Below, in pieces: positions 31,832-39,670 of a DNA stretch of 64,000 nt. The first letter of the stretch is position 1; the number at the start of each line of letters is the position of its first letter. The position numbers and the translations under genes were made by a program. Below the pieces are notes generated by a model. The model saw only the letters and a list, made by a program, of their open reading frames with translations. It did not search any database and was not told where the DNA came from. The stretch is from Streptomyces aureoverticillatus (lineage in GTDB: Bacteria > Actinomycetota > Actinomycetes > Streptomycetales > Streptomycetaceae), in assembly GCF_014649395.1 (NCBI RefSeq), contig NZ_BMSY01000014.1, forward strand, positions 1-64,000, read 5' to 3'.

Positions 31832-32548
31832 GTGACGCGACGAACCGACTGGGCGGACCACCACGCCGACCTGGAGGTCCCAGGCGGTGACGAGGGCCGC
31901 GGTGCGCGGGGCGGCGGCCGTGACGGCAGGAGTGGCAAGGGCGGCCGCCGGCGGCGCGGCGGCTTCGGCGACCAACAGGACCGCGGTTCCCCGTCCTCGT
32001 CGAGGGCCGAGGACGGGGAACCGCCCACGGGGGACGCCGGGGGCCCCGGGGACCCGGCCGAGCGGGCACGGGCGATCTGCCTGCGCCTGCTCACCGGGAC
32101 ACCGCGTACGCGCAAGCAACTGGCCGACGCGCTGCGCAAGCGGGAGATCCCCGAGGACGTGGCGGAAGAAGTGCTCTCCCGCTTCGAAGAAGTCGGCCTG
32201 ATCAACGACGAGGCCTTCGCGGACGCCTGGGTCGAGTCCCGGCACCACGGCCGGGGCCTGGCCAGGCGGGCGCTCGCGCGGGAGCTGCGCACCAAGGGCG
32301 TGGACTCGGCGGTGATCGACGAGGCCGTCGGGCAGCTGGACTCGGAGCAGGAAGAGGCCACCGCCCGCGATCTGGTCGCCCGCAAGCTCCGCTCCACCCG
32401 CGGCCTCGACCGCGACAAGCGGCTGCGCCGCCTCGCGGGCATGCTCGCCCGCAAGGGGTACCCGGAGGGCATGGCCCTCCGGGTGGTGCGGCAGGCACTG
32501 GAAGAAGAAGGGGAGGACACGGAGGAGCTGGGGTACGAGGGGTTCTGA
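31832..32548 (+). CDS. recX: RecX regulator of RecA
   Basis: 238 aa. An N-terminal Gly/Arg-rich extension (~1-65) is followed by the three-repeat RecX fold: RARAICLRLLTGTPRTRKQLADALRKREIPEDVAEEVLSRF, DEAFADAWVESR, GRGLARRALARELRTKGVD and later ARKLRSTRGLDRDKRLRRLAGMLARKGYPEGMALRVV. RecX limits RecA filament growth. GTG 31832 lies 3 nt past the recA stop. The extension makes it longer than E. coli RecX (166 aa). Confidence 0.93.
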   Translation: MTRRTDWADHHADLEVPGGDEGRGARGGGRDGRSGKGGRRRRGGFGDQQDRGSPSSSRAEDGEPPTGDAGGPGDPAERARAICLRLLTGTPRTRKQLADALRKREIPEDVAEEVLSRFEEVGLINDEAFADAWVESRHHGRGLARRALARELRTKGVDSAVIDEAVGQLDSEQEEATARDLVARKLRSTRGLDRDKRLRRLAGMLARKGYPEGMALRVVRQALEEEGEDTEELGYEGF

Positions 32549-32576
32549 GCGAGGCACTCGCCCCGGGAGAGCCCGA

Positions 32577-32653
32577 GGGTAGGGGTAACCCCACCCTGAA
32601 GATGCCTGGTCGCCGCAGTGCACAGGAGCCTGTGCACAGACGACTGTGTACGC
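32577..32653 (+). promoter_or_regulatory. Palindromic operator region of the ArsR-like regulator
   Basis: A perfect 9-bp inverted repeat GTGCACAGG/CCTGTGCAC with a 2-bp centre lies at 32618-32637. A third half-site follows (CTGTGTAC, ~32645) pairing with the second with one mismatch. An imperfect 20-bp palindrome (GGGTAGGGG...CCCCACCC) sits at 32577-32596. They end 9 nt before ATG 32654, as expected for autorepression by a dimeric winged-helix regulator. The upstream palindrome may instead belong to the recX end. Confidence 0.6.
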
Positions 32654-33562
32654 ATGGCTCAGGAAGAGAGCACGACTGACGACGGTGTCGTGACCGGTGC
32701 GGGTGGTGCGCCCACGGGTGGTGGGTCCACGGCTGGTGCGTCCGCGGGCGGTGGCCCCACGGGGGCGGGCCCCACGGGCGGTGCCCTCACGGCTGGTGGC
32801 CTCAGGGGCGGTGCGCCCACGGGCGGCGGAGGTGCCCCTGCGGACGGCGTGGGCGCGAGCGTCGACGCCGACCCCACGGACAGCATGGGCGGGGGTGAAC
32901 TTCCGCCCGCACCCCAGGAGTTGAACGACCTCCGGGCCTTGAAGGCGCTCGCACAGCCACGGCGGCAGCAGATGCTGCAGCACCTCACCGCCCACGGGCC
33001 CGCCACCTCCGCGACGCTGGCGCGGGCCCTCGGGCTGAACACCGGGGCCACCAGCTACCACCTCCGCGAGCTCGCCCGATACGGCTTCGTCGAGGAGACA
33101 CCGGGCTCCGGTCACGGCCGTGAGCGCTGGTGGCGCCTGGTCCCGGGCGACCGGCGTTTCCCGCCCCGCAGTGGGCAGAGCGCCGAGATGCGGCTCGTCA
33201 TGGACGAGTTGAACCACCACGCGTACGCCGCCGACCTCGAACTCTTCGAGCAGCTCCAGCGGGAGACCGGTGGCGCCGAGGCGGGTGAATGGGCCGACGC
33301 CTTCCCGTACTCGCGCGGCACGATGCGGCTGACCGCGCCTGAACTGCGCGAGTTCTTCGAGGAGTACATCGCGCTCCTCAACCGCTACAAGCGCTCCGAC
33401 GCCGACACGCCGACCGGCGCCCGCACCGTACTCACCCGCTTCCTCGCATTCCCGGCGCCAGCCCCGGCCCCGGCGCCAGCCCCGGCTCCTGAGCCCGTGC
33501 CCGCTCACGACGAGCCCGCCGCCGACGCCGCAGACAACCGAAAAGAGACCGAGACATCATGA
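32654..33562 (+). CDS. ArsR/HTH_20 winged-helix transcriptional regulator
   Basis: 302 aa. The first ~78 residues are low-complexity Gly/Ala/Thr/Pro repeats coded by a CCCACGGGCGGTG-like unit. A winged-helix domain follows (~90-165): LRALKALAQPRRQQMLQHLTAHGPATSATLARALGLNTGATSYHLRELARYGFVEE. The rest (~170-265) is helical (MRLVMDELNHHAYAADLELFEQLQRE) and the end is Ala/Pro-rich. No cysteine metal site is visible in the HTH. ATG 32654 is preferred over a GTG at 32618 because the latter is inside the operator palindrome. The TGA overlaps the permease ATG, so the regulator and transporter are translationally coupled. Confidence 0.85.
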   Translation: MAQEESTTDDGVVTGAGGAPTGGGSTAGASAGGGPTGAGPTGGALTAGGLRGGAPTGGGGAPADGVGASVDADPTDSMGGGELPPAPQELNDLRALKALAQPRRQQMLQHLTAHGPATSATLARALGLNTGATSYHLRELARYGFVEETPGSGHGRERWWRLVPGDRRFPPRSGQSAEMRLVMDELNHHAYAADLELFEQLQRETGGAEAGEWADAFPYSRGTMRLTAPELREFFEEYIALLNRYKRSDADTPTGARTVLTRFLAFPAPAPAPAPAPAPEPVPAHDEPAADAADNRKETETS

Positions 33563-36132
33563 TGCTGCGCTACGCACTGCAGACGATCCGGGACCGGAAG
33601 GGCGGATTCCTGGGCGCTTTTGTCGCGTTGATGTGCGCCGCAGCGCTCATCACGGCCTGCGGCACGCTCCTGGAGACGGGCCTGCGCGGCACCATCCGCA
33701 CCGAGCGCTACGCGGCCGCACCCGTGATCGTCTCCGGGGACCAGAACGTCCACCAGAGGACGGTCAAGCACAAGAAGGGCAAGACCAAGGTCAAGCACAA
33801 GGCCAAGCCGATCGCCGAGCGGGCCTGGCTGCCGAACGACGTCACGCAACGCCTCAAGGACGTTCCGGGAGTCGGCGAGGTGGTTCCCGAACTCACCTTT
33901 CTGGCGCAGCCGTTGACGTCCGCCGATGCCGATGCCGATGCCGATGCCGTGGACGCGGGCCGGCCCTCGTACGGACATGCCTGGACGTCGGCCGCGCTCA
34001 CGCCCTTCCGGCTCGTCGACGGCCGGGCCCCGCGCGCCGCCGCCGACCTCGTCGTCGACCGCGGCCTCGCCGACCGTGCCGGTCTCGAACCCGGCGACCG
34101 GCTCACCGTGCAGTCGACACAGGCCCCGCGCACGTACCGAGTGACGGGCATCGCCGCCCCCGGCCGGGGCGCCGGAAGCGGCGGGAGCCTCGCGCACCAG
34201 ACCTCGCTCTTCTTCTCCGCGCAGGAAGCCGAGCGCCTCGCCTCCCACCCGGGCCGGGTCACCGCGGTGGGCGTCACGCCGGCCAAGGGCGTGTCCGCCG
34301 ACGAGCTCAAGGCGGCCGTCGAGAAGGCGCTTTCCGGGACGACGGCTCAGGTCAGCACCGGGGGAGACCGCGGGCCGGTGGAGTTCCTCGACGCCGCGGG
34401 CGCCCGGGTGAAGCTCGTCAGCGTCGGCGGCGCGATGGGCGGCACCTCGCTGCTCGTGGCCGTCCTCGTGGTCGTCGGCACCTTCGCGCTCTCCGTCCAG
34501 CAACGCCACCGCGAACTGGCCCTGCTGCGCGCCATCGCCGCGAGCCCGAAACAGATCCGCAAGCTGCTCGGCCGCGAGGCCCTCGTCGTCGGAGCGGTCG
34601 CGGGAGTCCTCGGCGCGCTCGCCGGGATCCCGCTCGGGGCGCTGCTGTACGACGAGTTCGTGACGCGGGGCGCCGTCCCGGCCACACTCGGCCATGTCGT
34701 CGGCGTCTTCCCGCCGCTCGCCGCCGTCGCCGCGACACTCCTCGGCGCCTGGGCCGCCGCCCGTCTCTCCGCACGCCGCATCGCGCGGATCCGCCCGGGC
34801 GAGGCCCTCGCGGAGGCGCGCGTGGAGCCCACCCGGCCCGCCTGGGCCCGGATCGGCGCGGGCCTCGCCCTCCTCGCCGGAGGTGTCGTTCTCGTCGCCG
34901 TCCTCAGCACCCTGCGCACCGAGCCCGCCTCGACTCCCGTGACCTTCCTGGCCGTTGTCGTCCTCGCCACCTCCGTCGCCCTGCTCGGACCGGTCATCGT
35001 CAAGGCGACCGCCGCTCTGCTCGCCCGCCCGCTGCGGCTGACCGGCCCCGGCGGCCGCCTCGCGCACGCCAACCTCCGCGGCAACGCCGCCCGGATGGCC
35101 GCCGTCGTCACCCCCCTCGTCCTGCTCATCGGCATGACCTGCACCGTCCTCTTCGTCCAGCCCACGCTTGGTGCCGCGGCTCGCGCCCAGGCACGCGACG
35201 GTGTCCGCGCGGACTGGACCCTGGCCGCGCGCGGCCCCGGCGTGCCGGGGCAGGCCGCACGGCAGCTCCGGACGGCCGAAGGCGTCGAGGCCGTCACCGA
35301 AGTCGTCCGCACGACCGTGCGCGTCGGCCTCGACAAGTACCCCGCGCAGGGCGTGACCCCGGCCGGGCTCGACCGCACCTGGGACCCGGACGTCACCGCG
35401 GGCTCGCTGACGTCCTTCGGCGCGGGCGACGTCGCCGTAAGCCAAGTCGCCGCCGACCGGCTCCACTTGAAGCCCGGAAGCAGCCTCAAGCTCACGCTCG
35501 GCGACGGCACCCCGACGACCCTCGAGGTCACCGCCGTCTACGCGCGCGGGCTCGGCTTCGGCGATCTGACCATGGCGCACGACCTGGTCGCCCGCCACGT
35601 CGACAACCCGCTCGCCGCCACGGTCCTCGTCAAGACCGTACGTACGAAGGATCAACTCGCGGCGGCACTCGAGAAGTTCCCGGACGTACGTGTTCTGTCA
35701 CCCTCCGCTGTCGGCGAAATCCAGGCCGAGCGCGGGCAGGAGAACGCCGAAGTGAACTACGTGGCCATGGGCCTGGTCCTGGCCTTCACCGCGATCGCCG
35801 TGGTCAACACGCTCGCGATGTCGGTCTCCGAACGCGTCCGGGAGTTCGCGCTGCTGCGCCTCGCGGGCGCCACGCGCCGCCAGGTCCTGCGCATGCTGCG
35901 CATCGAGGCACTGGCCGTCCTGCTGCTCGCGACGGCCCTCGGCAGCGGCATCGCGCTCGCCGTCCTGACCGGCTTCAGCATCGGCATGACCGGCGCCGCG
36001 GCACCGGCGGTCCTGCCCCTCGTGTACGCGGCCGTGGTGGCCGTCGCCGGACTGCTCGCCCTGACGGCGACGGCCGTTCCGGGCCGGGCGGCACTCAAGC
36101 CCCGGCCCGTCACCGTGGCGACGAAGGAGTAG
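33559..36132 (+). CDS. FtsX/MacB-type ABC transporter permease
   Basis: 857 aa. It begins with one membrane helix (~15-37), then an extracytoplasmic MacB_PCD-like domain, three helices with an FtsX domain (~285-420), a linker with further helices, a second extracytoplasmic domain (~520-700) and a C-terminal FtsX domain (~720-845: VNTLAMSVSERVREFALLRLAGATRRQVLRMLRIEALAVL). This duplicated layout is typical of actinobacterial mechanotransmission-type permeases. No ATPase gene is adjacent, unlike most such operons. A GATGCC hexamer run encodes an ADADADA stretch in the first outer domain. Start ATGATG at 33559 overlaps the regulator stop. Confidence 0.9.
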   Translation: MMLRYALQTIRDRKGGFLGAFVALMCAAALITACGTLLETGLRGTIRTERYAAAPVIVSGDQNVHQRTVKHKKGKTKVKHKAKPIAERAWLPNDVTQRLKDVPGVGEVVPELTFLAQPLTSADADADADAVDAGRPSYGHAWTSAALTPFRLVDGRAPRAAADLVVDRGLADRAGLEPGDRLTVQSTQAPRTYRVTGIAAPGRGAGSGGSLAHQTSLFFSAQEAERLASHPGRVTAVGVTPAKGVSADELKAAVEKALSGTTAQVSTGGDRGPVEFLDAAGARVKLVSVGGAMGGTSLLVAVLVVVGTFALSVQQRHRELALLRAIAASPKQIRKLLGREALVVGAVAGVLGALAGIPLGALLYDEFVTRGAVPATLGHVVGVFPPLAAVAATLLGAWAAARLSARRIARIRPGEALAEARVEPTRPAWARIGAGLALLAGGVVLVAVLSTLRTEPASTPVTFLAVVVLATSVALLGPVIVKATAALLARPLRLTGPGGRLAHANLRGNAARMAAVVTPLVLLIGMTCTVLFVQPTLGAAARAQARDGVRADWTLAARGPGVPGQAARQLRTAEGVEAVTEVVRTTVRVGLDKYPAQGVTPAGLDRTWDPDVTAGSLTSFGAGDVAVSQVAADRLHLKPGSSLKLTLGDGTPTTLEVTAVYARGLGFGDLTMAHDLVARHVDNPLAATVLVKTVRTKDQLAAALEKFPDVRVLSPSAVGEIQAERGQENAEVNYVAMGLVLAFTAIAVVNTLAMSVSERVREFALLRLAGATRRQVLRMLRIEALAVLLLATALGSGIALAVLTGFSIGMTGAAAPAVLPLVYAAVVAVAGLLALTATAVPGRAALKPRPVTVATKE
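33922..33949 (+). repeat. Hexanucleotide microsatellite in the permease gene
   Basis: The hexamer GCCGAT is repeated four times with a partial fifth unit, coding for alternating Ala-Asp in the first extracytoplasmic domain. Copy changes would keep the frame. Confidence 0.7.
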
Positions 36133-36136
36133 ACGA

Positions 36137-36631
36137 CTACCGGGCCTCGGCCGGCCCCGGCCCCTCGCCACTCAGCCCTGGCCCCTCCACCGGCAGCCCC
36201 GCCGCCTTCCACGCCTGGAACCCGCCCACGATGTCCGTCGCGTGCCGCAGCCCCAACTGCCGCAGTGAGGCCGCCGCGAGGCTCGACGCGTAGCCCTCGT
36301 TGCAGAACACCACGATCCGCAGCTCATGGCTGACCGCCTCGGGCGCGCGATGGCTGCCCTGGGGGTCCAGACGCCACTCCAGTTCGTTGCGCTCGACGAC
36401 GAGGGCGCCGGGGATCAGGCCGTCCCGCTCGCGCAGCGCCGCGTACCGGGTGTCGACGAGCAGCCCGCCCGATCCCGCGATGTCGTACGCCTGCTCCGGA
36501 GTGACCCGGTCGAGCCCGCGCCGCACCCTTTCCAGCAACTCGTCGATCCCTACGGGGGATTGGGGTGTGCCGGACGCGGGCGCCGGTGCGGGCACTCCGG
36601 GGGCGCCGTTCAGTTCCAGGCCCGCGCTCAC
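36137..36631 (-). CDS. Rhodanese-like sulfurtransferase
   Basis: 164 aa. A single rhodanese domain (~35-150) has LLVDTRYAALRERDGLIPGALVVERNELEWRLDP and the active-site loop FCNEGYAS with the persulfide-carrying Cys, then HATDIVGGFQAWKAAGLPV. GTG start at 36631 overlaps the cysteine dioxygenase stop (TCA/CAC on the + strand, i.e. GTGA), so the pair is coupled. The loop CNEGYAS is one residue longer than the six of classical rhodanese, as in other single-domain forms. It probably handles sulfane sulfur from cysteine breakdown. It converges with the permease, 4 bp apart. Confidence 0.9.
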   Translation of the reverse strand: MSAGLELNGAPGVPAPAPASGTPQSPVGIDELLERVRRGLDRVTPEQAYDIAGSGGLLVDTRYAALRERDGLIPGALVVERNELEWRLDPQGSHRAPEAVSHELRIVVFCNEGYASSLAAASLRQLGLRHATDIVGGFQAWKAAGLPVEGPGLSGEGPGPAEAR

Positions 36632-37284
36632 TGCCAGTCCTCCGGACGCTCGACGTGTTCGAGGCGCAGTACGGCGCCCGTGCGGCTGTAGCGGCGGATC
36701 TGCGGCAGGGGCGGGTAGTAGGCGTGTACGGAGACGGCGTGTTCGGTGGCCGACTCGTTGAGCACCTCGTGGACATGGTTGCGGCCGAACGCCCGTCCCT
36801 GGCCCGTGGCGAGGCGCCGTTGGCGGTCGACGCCTTCGGTGAGTTCCAGGGTCTTCCAGCCGTCGGTGGGCAGGCGGGCCGCGAGGGAGTTCTCCTTGAG
36901 GGTGCCCGCGGCGGTGGTGAAGGCGCCCACCGACTCGGCGTGGTCGTGCCAGCCGGTGCCGGTCCCCGGCGGCCAGCCGATCAGCCAGGCCTCGCTGCCG
37001 CGGGGGCCCTCCAGACGCACCCAGGTGCGGCCCTCCGGATCAAGGGGCAGCGAGGCGACGAGGTCGGTGTCGGCCGCGGCGCGGCGCACGAAGTCGAGCA
37101 GCTCGGCGGAGGTGGGGGAGGGCGTCGGCCGGGCGTGCGTGGGCGGAGCGGCGGGTGCGGGTGAGCCTACGGGTGCGGTGCCGGGGGCCGGTACGGCGGC
37201 GGCCGCCGACGCGGCGGCAGGGGAGGAGCCCGGTACGGACGCGGAGTTCGCTACGGAGGCAGAAGCCGGTACGGAGGCAGACAT
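36628..37284 (-). CDS. Cysteine dioxygenase type I
   Basis: 218 aa from M at 37284. After an Ala/Pro/Ser-rich N-terminus (~1-55) comes the cupin fold of bacterial cysteine dioxygenase: ELLDFVRRAAADTDL, SEAWLIGWPPGTGTGWHDHAESVGAF with the H-x-H metal ligands, and GRNHVHEVLN with the third histidine, ending SVHAYYPPLPQIRRYSR. It oxidises L-cysteine to cysteine sulfinate with Fe(II) and O2. It is preceded by a Cys-containing leader peptide and hairpin and followed by a coupled rhodanese, a consistent cysteine-catabolic unit. Confidence 0.9.
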   Translation of the reverse strand: MSASVPASASVANSASVPGSSPAAASAAAAVPAPGTAPVGSPAPAAPPTHARPTPSPTSAELLDFVRRAAADTDLVASLPLDPEGRTWVRLEGPRGSEAWLIGWPPGTGTGWHDHAESVGAFTTAAGTLKENSLAARLPTDGWKTLELTEGVDRQRRLATGQGRAFGRNHVHEVLNESATEHAVSVHAYYPPLPQIRRYSRTGAVLRLEHVERPEDWQ

Positions 37285-37312
37285 GAGGGCCGTCCTGTGA
37301 GTTCGCGGAAGT

Positions 37313-37333
37313 GCGCGCCGACGCACGGCGCGC
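37313..37333 (-). promoter_or_regulatory. Hairpin between the leader peptide and cysteine dioxygenase
   Basis: A perfect 8-bp stem GCGCGCCG/CGGCGCGC with a 5-nt loop lies between the leader stop (37357) and the dioxygenase ATG (37284). No U-run follows. It could sequester or terminate depending on where a ribosome pauses in the leader, as expected of an attenuator. Confidence 0.6.
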
Positions 37334-37356
37334 GCAGAAAGGTGGAGATGGCGAAT

Positions 37357-37443
37357 TCAGCGAGACGGCCGACACACGCAGCCCGCATAGCGGACGAGGT
37401 CCATATGGACCCTCCGCCACAGGCGCACAGCGGTGTCGGTCAT
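37357..37443 (-). CDS. Cysteine-containing leader peptide (attenuator uORF)
   Basis: 28 aa: MTDTAVRLWRRVHMDLVRYA then GCVCRPSR. The RRxHxDLxRxxxxxCxCR pattern is that of the actinobacterial putative leader peptides found before sulfur-metabolism genes. TTGACC (37474-37479), 17 nt, TCTACT (37451-37456) form a promoter whose start point falls at the ATG, so the mRNA is leaderless. The Cys-Val-Cys pair sits near the end, where scarcity of Cys-tRNA would stall a ribosome. It lies 72 nt before cysteine dioxygenase. Confidence 0.85.
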   Translation of the reverse strand: MTDTAVRLWRRVHMDLVRYAGCVCRPSR

Positions 37444-37450
37444 GGTCCGG

Positions 37451-37479
37451 AGTAGACCATGGAGCCGGGGGACGGTCAA
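37451..37479 (-). promoter_or_regulatory. Promoter of the leader peptide-cysteine dioxygenase-rhodanese unit
   Basis: On the minus strand TTGACC and TCTACT are separated by exactly 17 nt and followed by 7 nt before the leader ATG. This is a strong housekeeping-type promoter and implies leaderless translation of the uORF. Confidence 0.8.
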
Positions 37480-37489
37480 CTCATGTTCA

Positions 37490-39319
37490 TCATCCGGTCG
37501 GTCGGTCGTTTCCGGGTGGGACGCCGGGGGCTTCGGCACCGCCGTTTCCGCTGGTCGGGGCGGTGCTCGCAGCCTTGTTCGGAGTGCTGCCCGCAGCCTT
37601 GCCCGACGGGCCGTCCGGAGGGCTGCCCGGGGCGCCGACCGGGCCGCCGGACGTGCTGTCGGCAGAGCCGGACGCGCCGTCGGCAGAACCCGTGGACGCG
37701 TCGTCGGTCCCCCGCCCCCCGTCCGCGCCGGTCGCGCGCGCACGCCGCCGCCCCTCCGCGGCCATCCCCAGCGCCGCCTCCGCCGCCGCGTACAGCTCCG
37801 CCGGGCGCACCCCGCCGAGCGTGGTGACCAGGTGGCCGTCGGGACGTACGAGCAGGACCGTGTGCGCCGCGGCCCCCGGGTAGGCCTCCGCGACGAGGAG
37901 TTCGGCGGGATGCGGGAGCGCGGTGACAGCGGCGGCGAGCCGGGGCATGACCCCCGCCGTCATCCAGTGCCGCCGCTCCCACACGACGGTGCCGGGCGCC
38001 ACGAGCACGACGAGCAGCCGGCCGCGGCCGAGCCGGTCCCGGAGCCGTACGAAGGAACCGTCCGGCGCCGTCACACCCACGTCGGTGACCGGACCGCCCT
38101 GCGCGGTGTCCACCGCCACCACGGAGTCCGAACTCTCCGGAGCCAGCGGCGAGTCGGCGTAGGCCCCCGGCGCGCCCAACTGACCGTTTCCCACATGGCC
38201 GTTCATGAGCAGCGTGTCCTGGCCGCGCGCCGCGCCCGGGACGTAAGCGCGCAGGCCCTTGCCGCCGCGCAGCCCCGGCAGCACCTGGTCGGCGGCGCGG
38301 AGCCGCGCGGCGACCACGGCGCGCCGCTCGGCCTGATAGCTGTCGAGCAGCGCGGGGCGCGGCCCGTGGTGCCAGGCGAGCGCCAGCTTCCAGGCGAGGT
38401 TGTCCGCGTCGCGCAGCCCCTCGTCGAGGCCCTGGGTGCCCAGCGCCCCGAGCAGGTGCGCTGCGTCCCCGGCGAGGAAGGCGCGGCCGACCCGCCACCG
38501 GCGGGCGAGGCGGTGGTGGACCGTGTGGACGCCGGTGTCGAGCAGTTCGTACGACGGGGTGGCGCCGCCACACCAGCCGGCGAGCGTCTCGCGGATGCGG
38601 GCCACGAGGGCGTCGGGCGTCACCAACTCGCCGCGCGGCGGCAGGAGCCAGTCGATCCGCCAGCCATCGTCGGCCAGCGGACGTGCCGTCACCTCGGCGC
38701 CGCCGTCGCGCCAAGGAGGGCTCCGATGCAACAACGCCTCACCGGGCCACGGAAGTTCCGTACGCAGCGTGGCGACCGCGTGCCGTTCCACGGCGGTGCG
38801 CCCCGGGAAGCGGACGTCGAGCAGCTTGCGCACGGTCGAGCGGGGGCCGTCGCAGCCCACCAGGTAGCTGCCCCGCCACCAGGTGTCCTTCGGCCCGCGC
38901 GTGTGGGCGGTGAGCCCGGAGGCATCCTGCTCCAGGGCGTCGAGCTTGCTCTCGACCGCGATCTTGACGAGGCGTTCCTCGGCGATGGCCGCACGCAACG
39001 CGCCGGTCAGCACATGCTGGGGGACGTGCAGCGGAGAGGGCAGCTCGTCACTGAACGTGAGCTCCCGCGTCACCTGCTTGCGGCGCATCGAACGCCAGCC
39101 GGTCCAGCGCGCTCCGGTGTCGGCGTCGCCGAACGAGTGCCCGGCGAGCCGTTCGACGAGCTCCGCGGTGTCCTCGCGCAGGACGGCGGTCCGCGCGGGC
39201 CGCTGCTCGTCCTTGCCGGGCCCTTCGTCGAGGATCACGGTGGGGACGGAGTGACGTGCGAGGGCCAGGGCGAGGGTGAGGCCGACGGGACCCGCGCCGA
39301 CGACGATCACCGGGTCCAC
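37490..39319 (-). CDS. FAD-dependent aromatic monooxygenase
   Basis: 609 aa from GTG 39319. N-terminal dinucleotide fold IVVGAGPVGLTLALALARH, the mid DG motif YLVGCDGPRSTVRKLL and second FAD motif GRAFLAGDAAHLLGALGTQGLDEGLRDADNLAWKL mark a PHBH/MhpA-type flavin monooxygenase. A C-terminal thioredoxin-like domain (~400-530) of this subfamily follows, then a ~75-residue Gly/Ser/Pro/Ala tail that looks disordered. Substrate unknown; no catabolic or biosynthetic cluster surrounds it. A start at 39415 would add residues with no homology to the fold. Confidence 0.85.
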   Translation of the reverse strand: MDPVIVVGAGPVGLTLALALARHSVPTVILDEGPGKDEQRPARTAVLREDTAELVERLAGHSFGDADTGARWTGWRSMRRKQVTRELTFSDELPSPLHVPQHVLTGALRAAIAEERLVKIAVESKLDALEQDASGLTAHTRGPKDTWWRGSYLVGCDGPRSTVRKLLDVRFPGRTAVERHAVATLRTELPWPGEALLHRSPPWRDGGAEVTARPLADDGWRIDWLLPPRGELVTPDALVARIRETLAGWCGGATPSYELLDTGVHTVHHRLARRWRVGRAFLAGDAAHLLGALGTQGLDEGLRDADNLAWKLALAWHHGPRPALLDSYQAERRAVVAARLRAADQVLPGLRGGKGLRAYVPGAARGQDTLLMNGHVGNGQLGAPGAYADSPLAPESSDSVVAVDTAQGGPVTDVGVTAPDGSFVRLRDRLGRGRLLVVLVAPGTVVWERRHWMTAGVMPRLAAAVTALPHPAELLVAEAYPGAAAHTVLLVRPDGHLVTTLGGVRPAELYAAAEAALGMAAEGRRRARATGADGGRGTDDASTGSADGASGSADSTSGGPVGAPGSPPDGPSGKAAGSTPNKAASTAPTSGNGGAEAPGVPPGNDRPTG

Positions 39320-39495
39320 GGCGTACGGCCTCCTGCCAGGACTGTCCGGGAGCGCTGGACGTACGTACAGGAAATGGCAGTTGGAGCCCGGTGCACGATC
39401 ACAGAACGTATGCAACAGACTGCGTGGCAGCCCGTCAAGCCGGACGCTCGGGGACAGAACCCCTCATGACTTCTTGTGCCGCTTCCATGAGGTGA

Positions 39496-39537
39496 ATGCT
39501 CAATGGCCCGCCGAGTTCTCGGCGGGCCATTGAGCAT
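39496..39537 (-). terminator. Long perfect inverted repeat downstream of gluD
   Basis: Twenty-bp arms (39496-39515 and 39518-39537) are perfectly complementary with a 2-nt TT centre. It lies about 100 bp beyond the gluD stop and before the monooxygenase. There is no T tract on either side, as often in Streptomyces, so I read it as the terminator of the glu operon. Confidence 0.75.
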
Positions 39538-39580
39538 GCGGCCTTGCTGGTGGACTCGGGAGTTTCCCGCCCGCTCCGGC

Positions 39581-39670
39581 GCTACTTGGGTTCCGGAGAC
39601 GTTGCCACCGTTACCTGGATTTCCGGAGACATTGCCACCGCTACTTCGGGTCCGGAGAGGTTTCGACGAT
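39581..39670 (-). repeat. Three 30-bp tandem repeats across the gluD 3' end
   Basis: Units at 39581-39610, 39611-39640 and 39641-39670 share TTCCGGAGAC(G/A)TTGCCACCG-like sequence. The last encodes the terminal residues of GluD (ETSPDPK and stop); the two others lie beyond the stop, each with a stop codon near the same place. This looks like tandem duplication of the gene end. Confidence 0.8.

Noticed and set aside
32618..32653. GTG 32618 as start of the ArsR-like regulator
   Set aside because: It lies inside a perfect palindrome and adds 12 residues rich in Cys/His/Arg with no homology; ATG 32654 fits better.
37490..39319. Monooxygenase as part of a biosynthetic gene cluster
   Set aside because: No PKS, NRPS, terpene or other tailoring genes adjoin it; neighbours are primary metabolism genes.
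39496..39537. 20-bp inverted repeat as a mobile-element end or operator
   Set aside because: No transposase, target duplication or second copy is visible, and its position after gluD suits a terminator.
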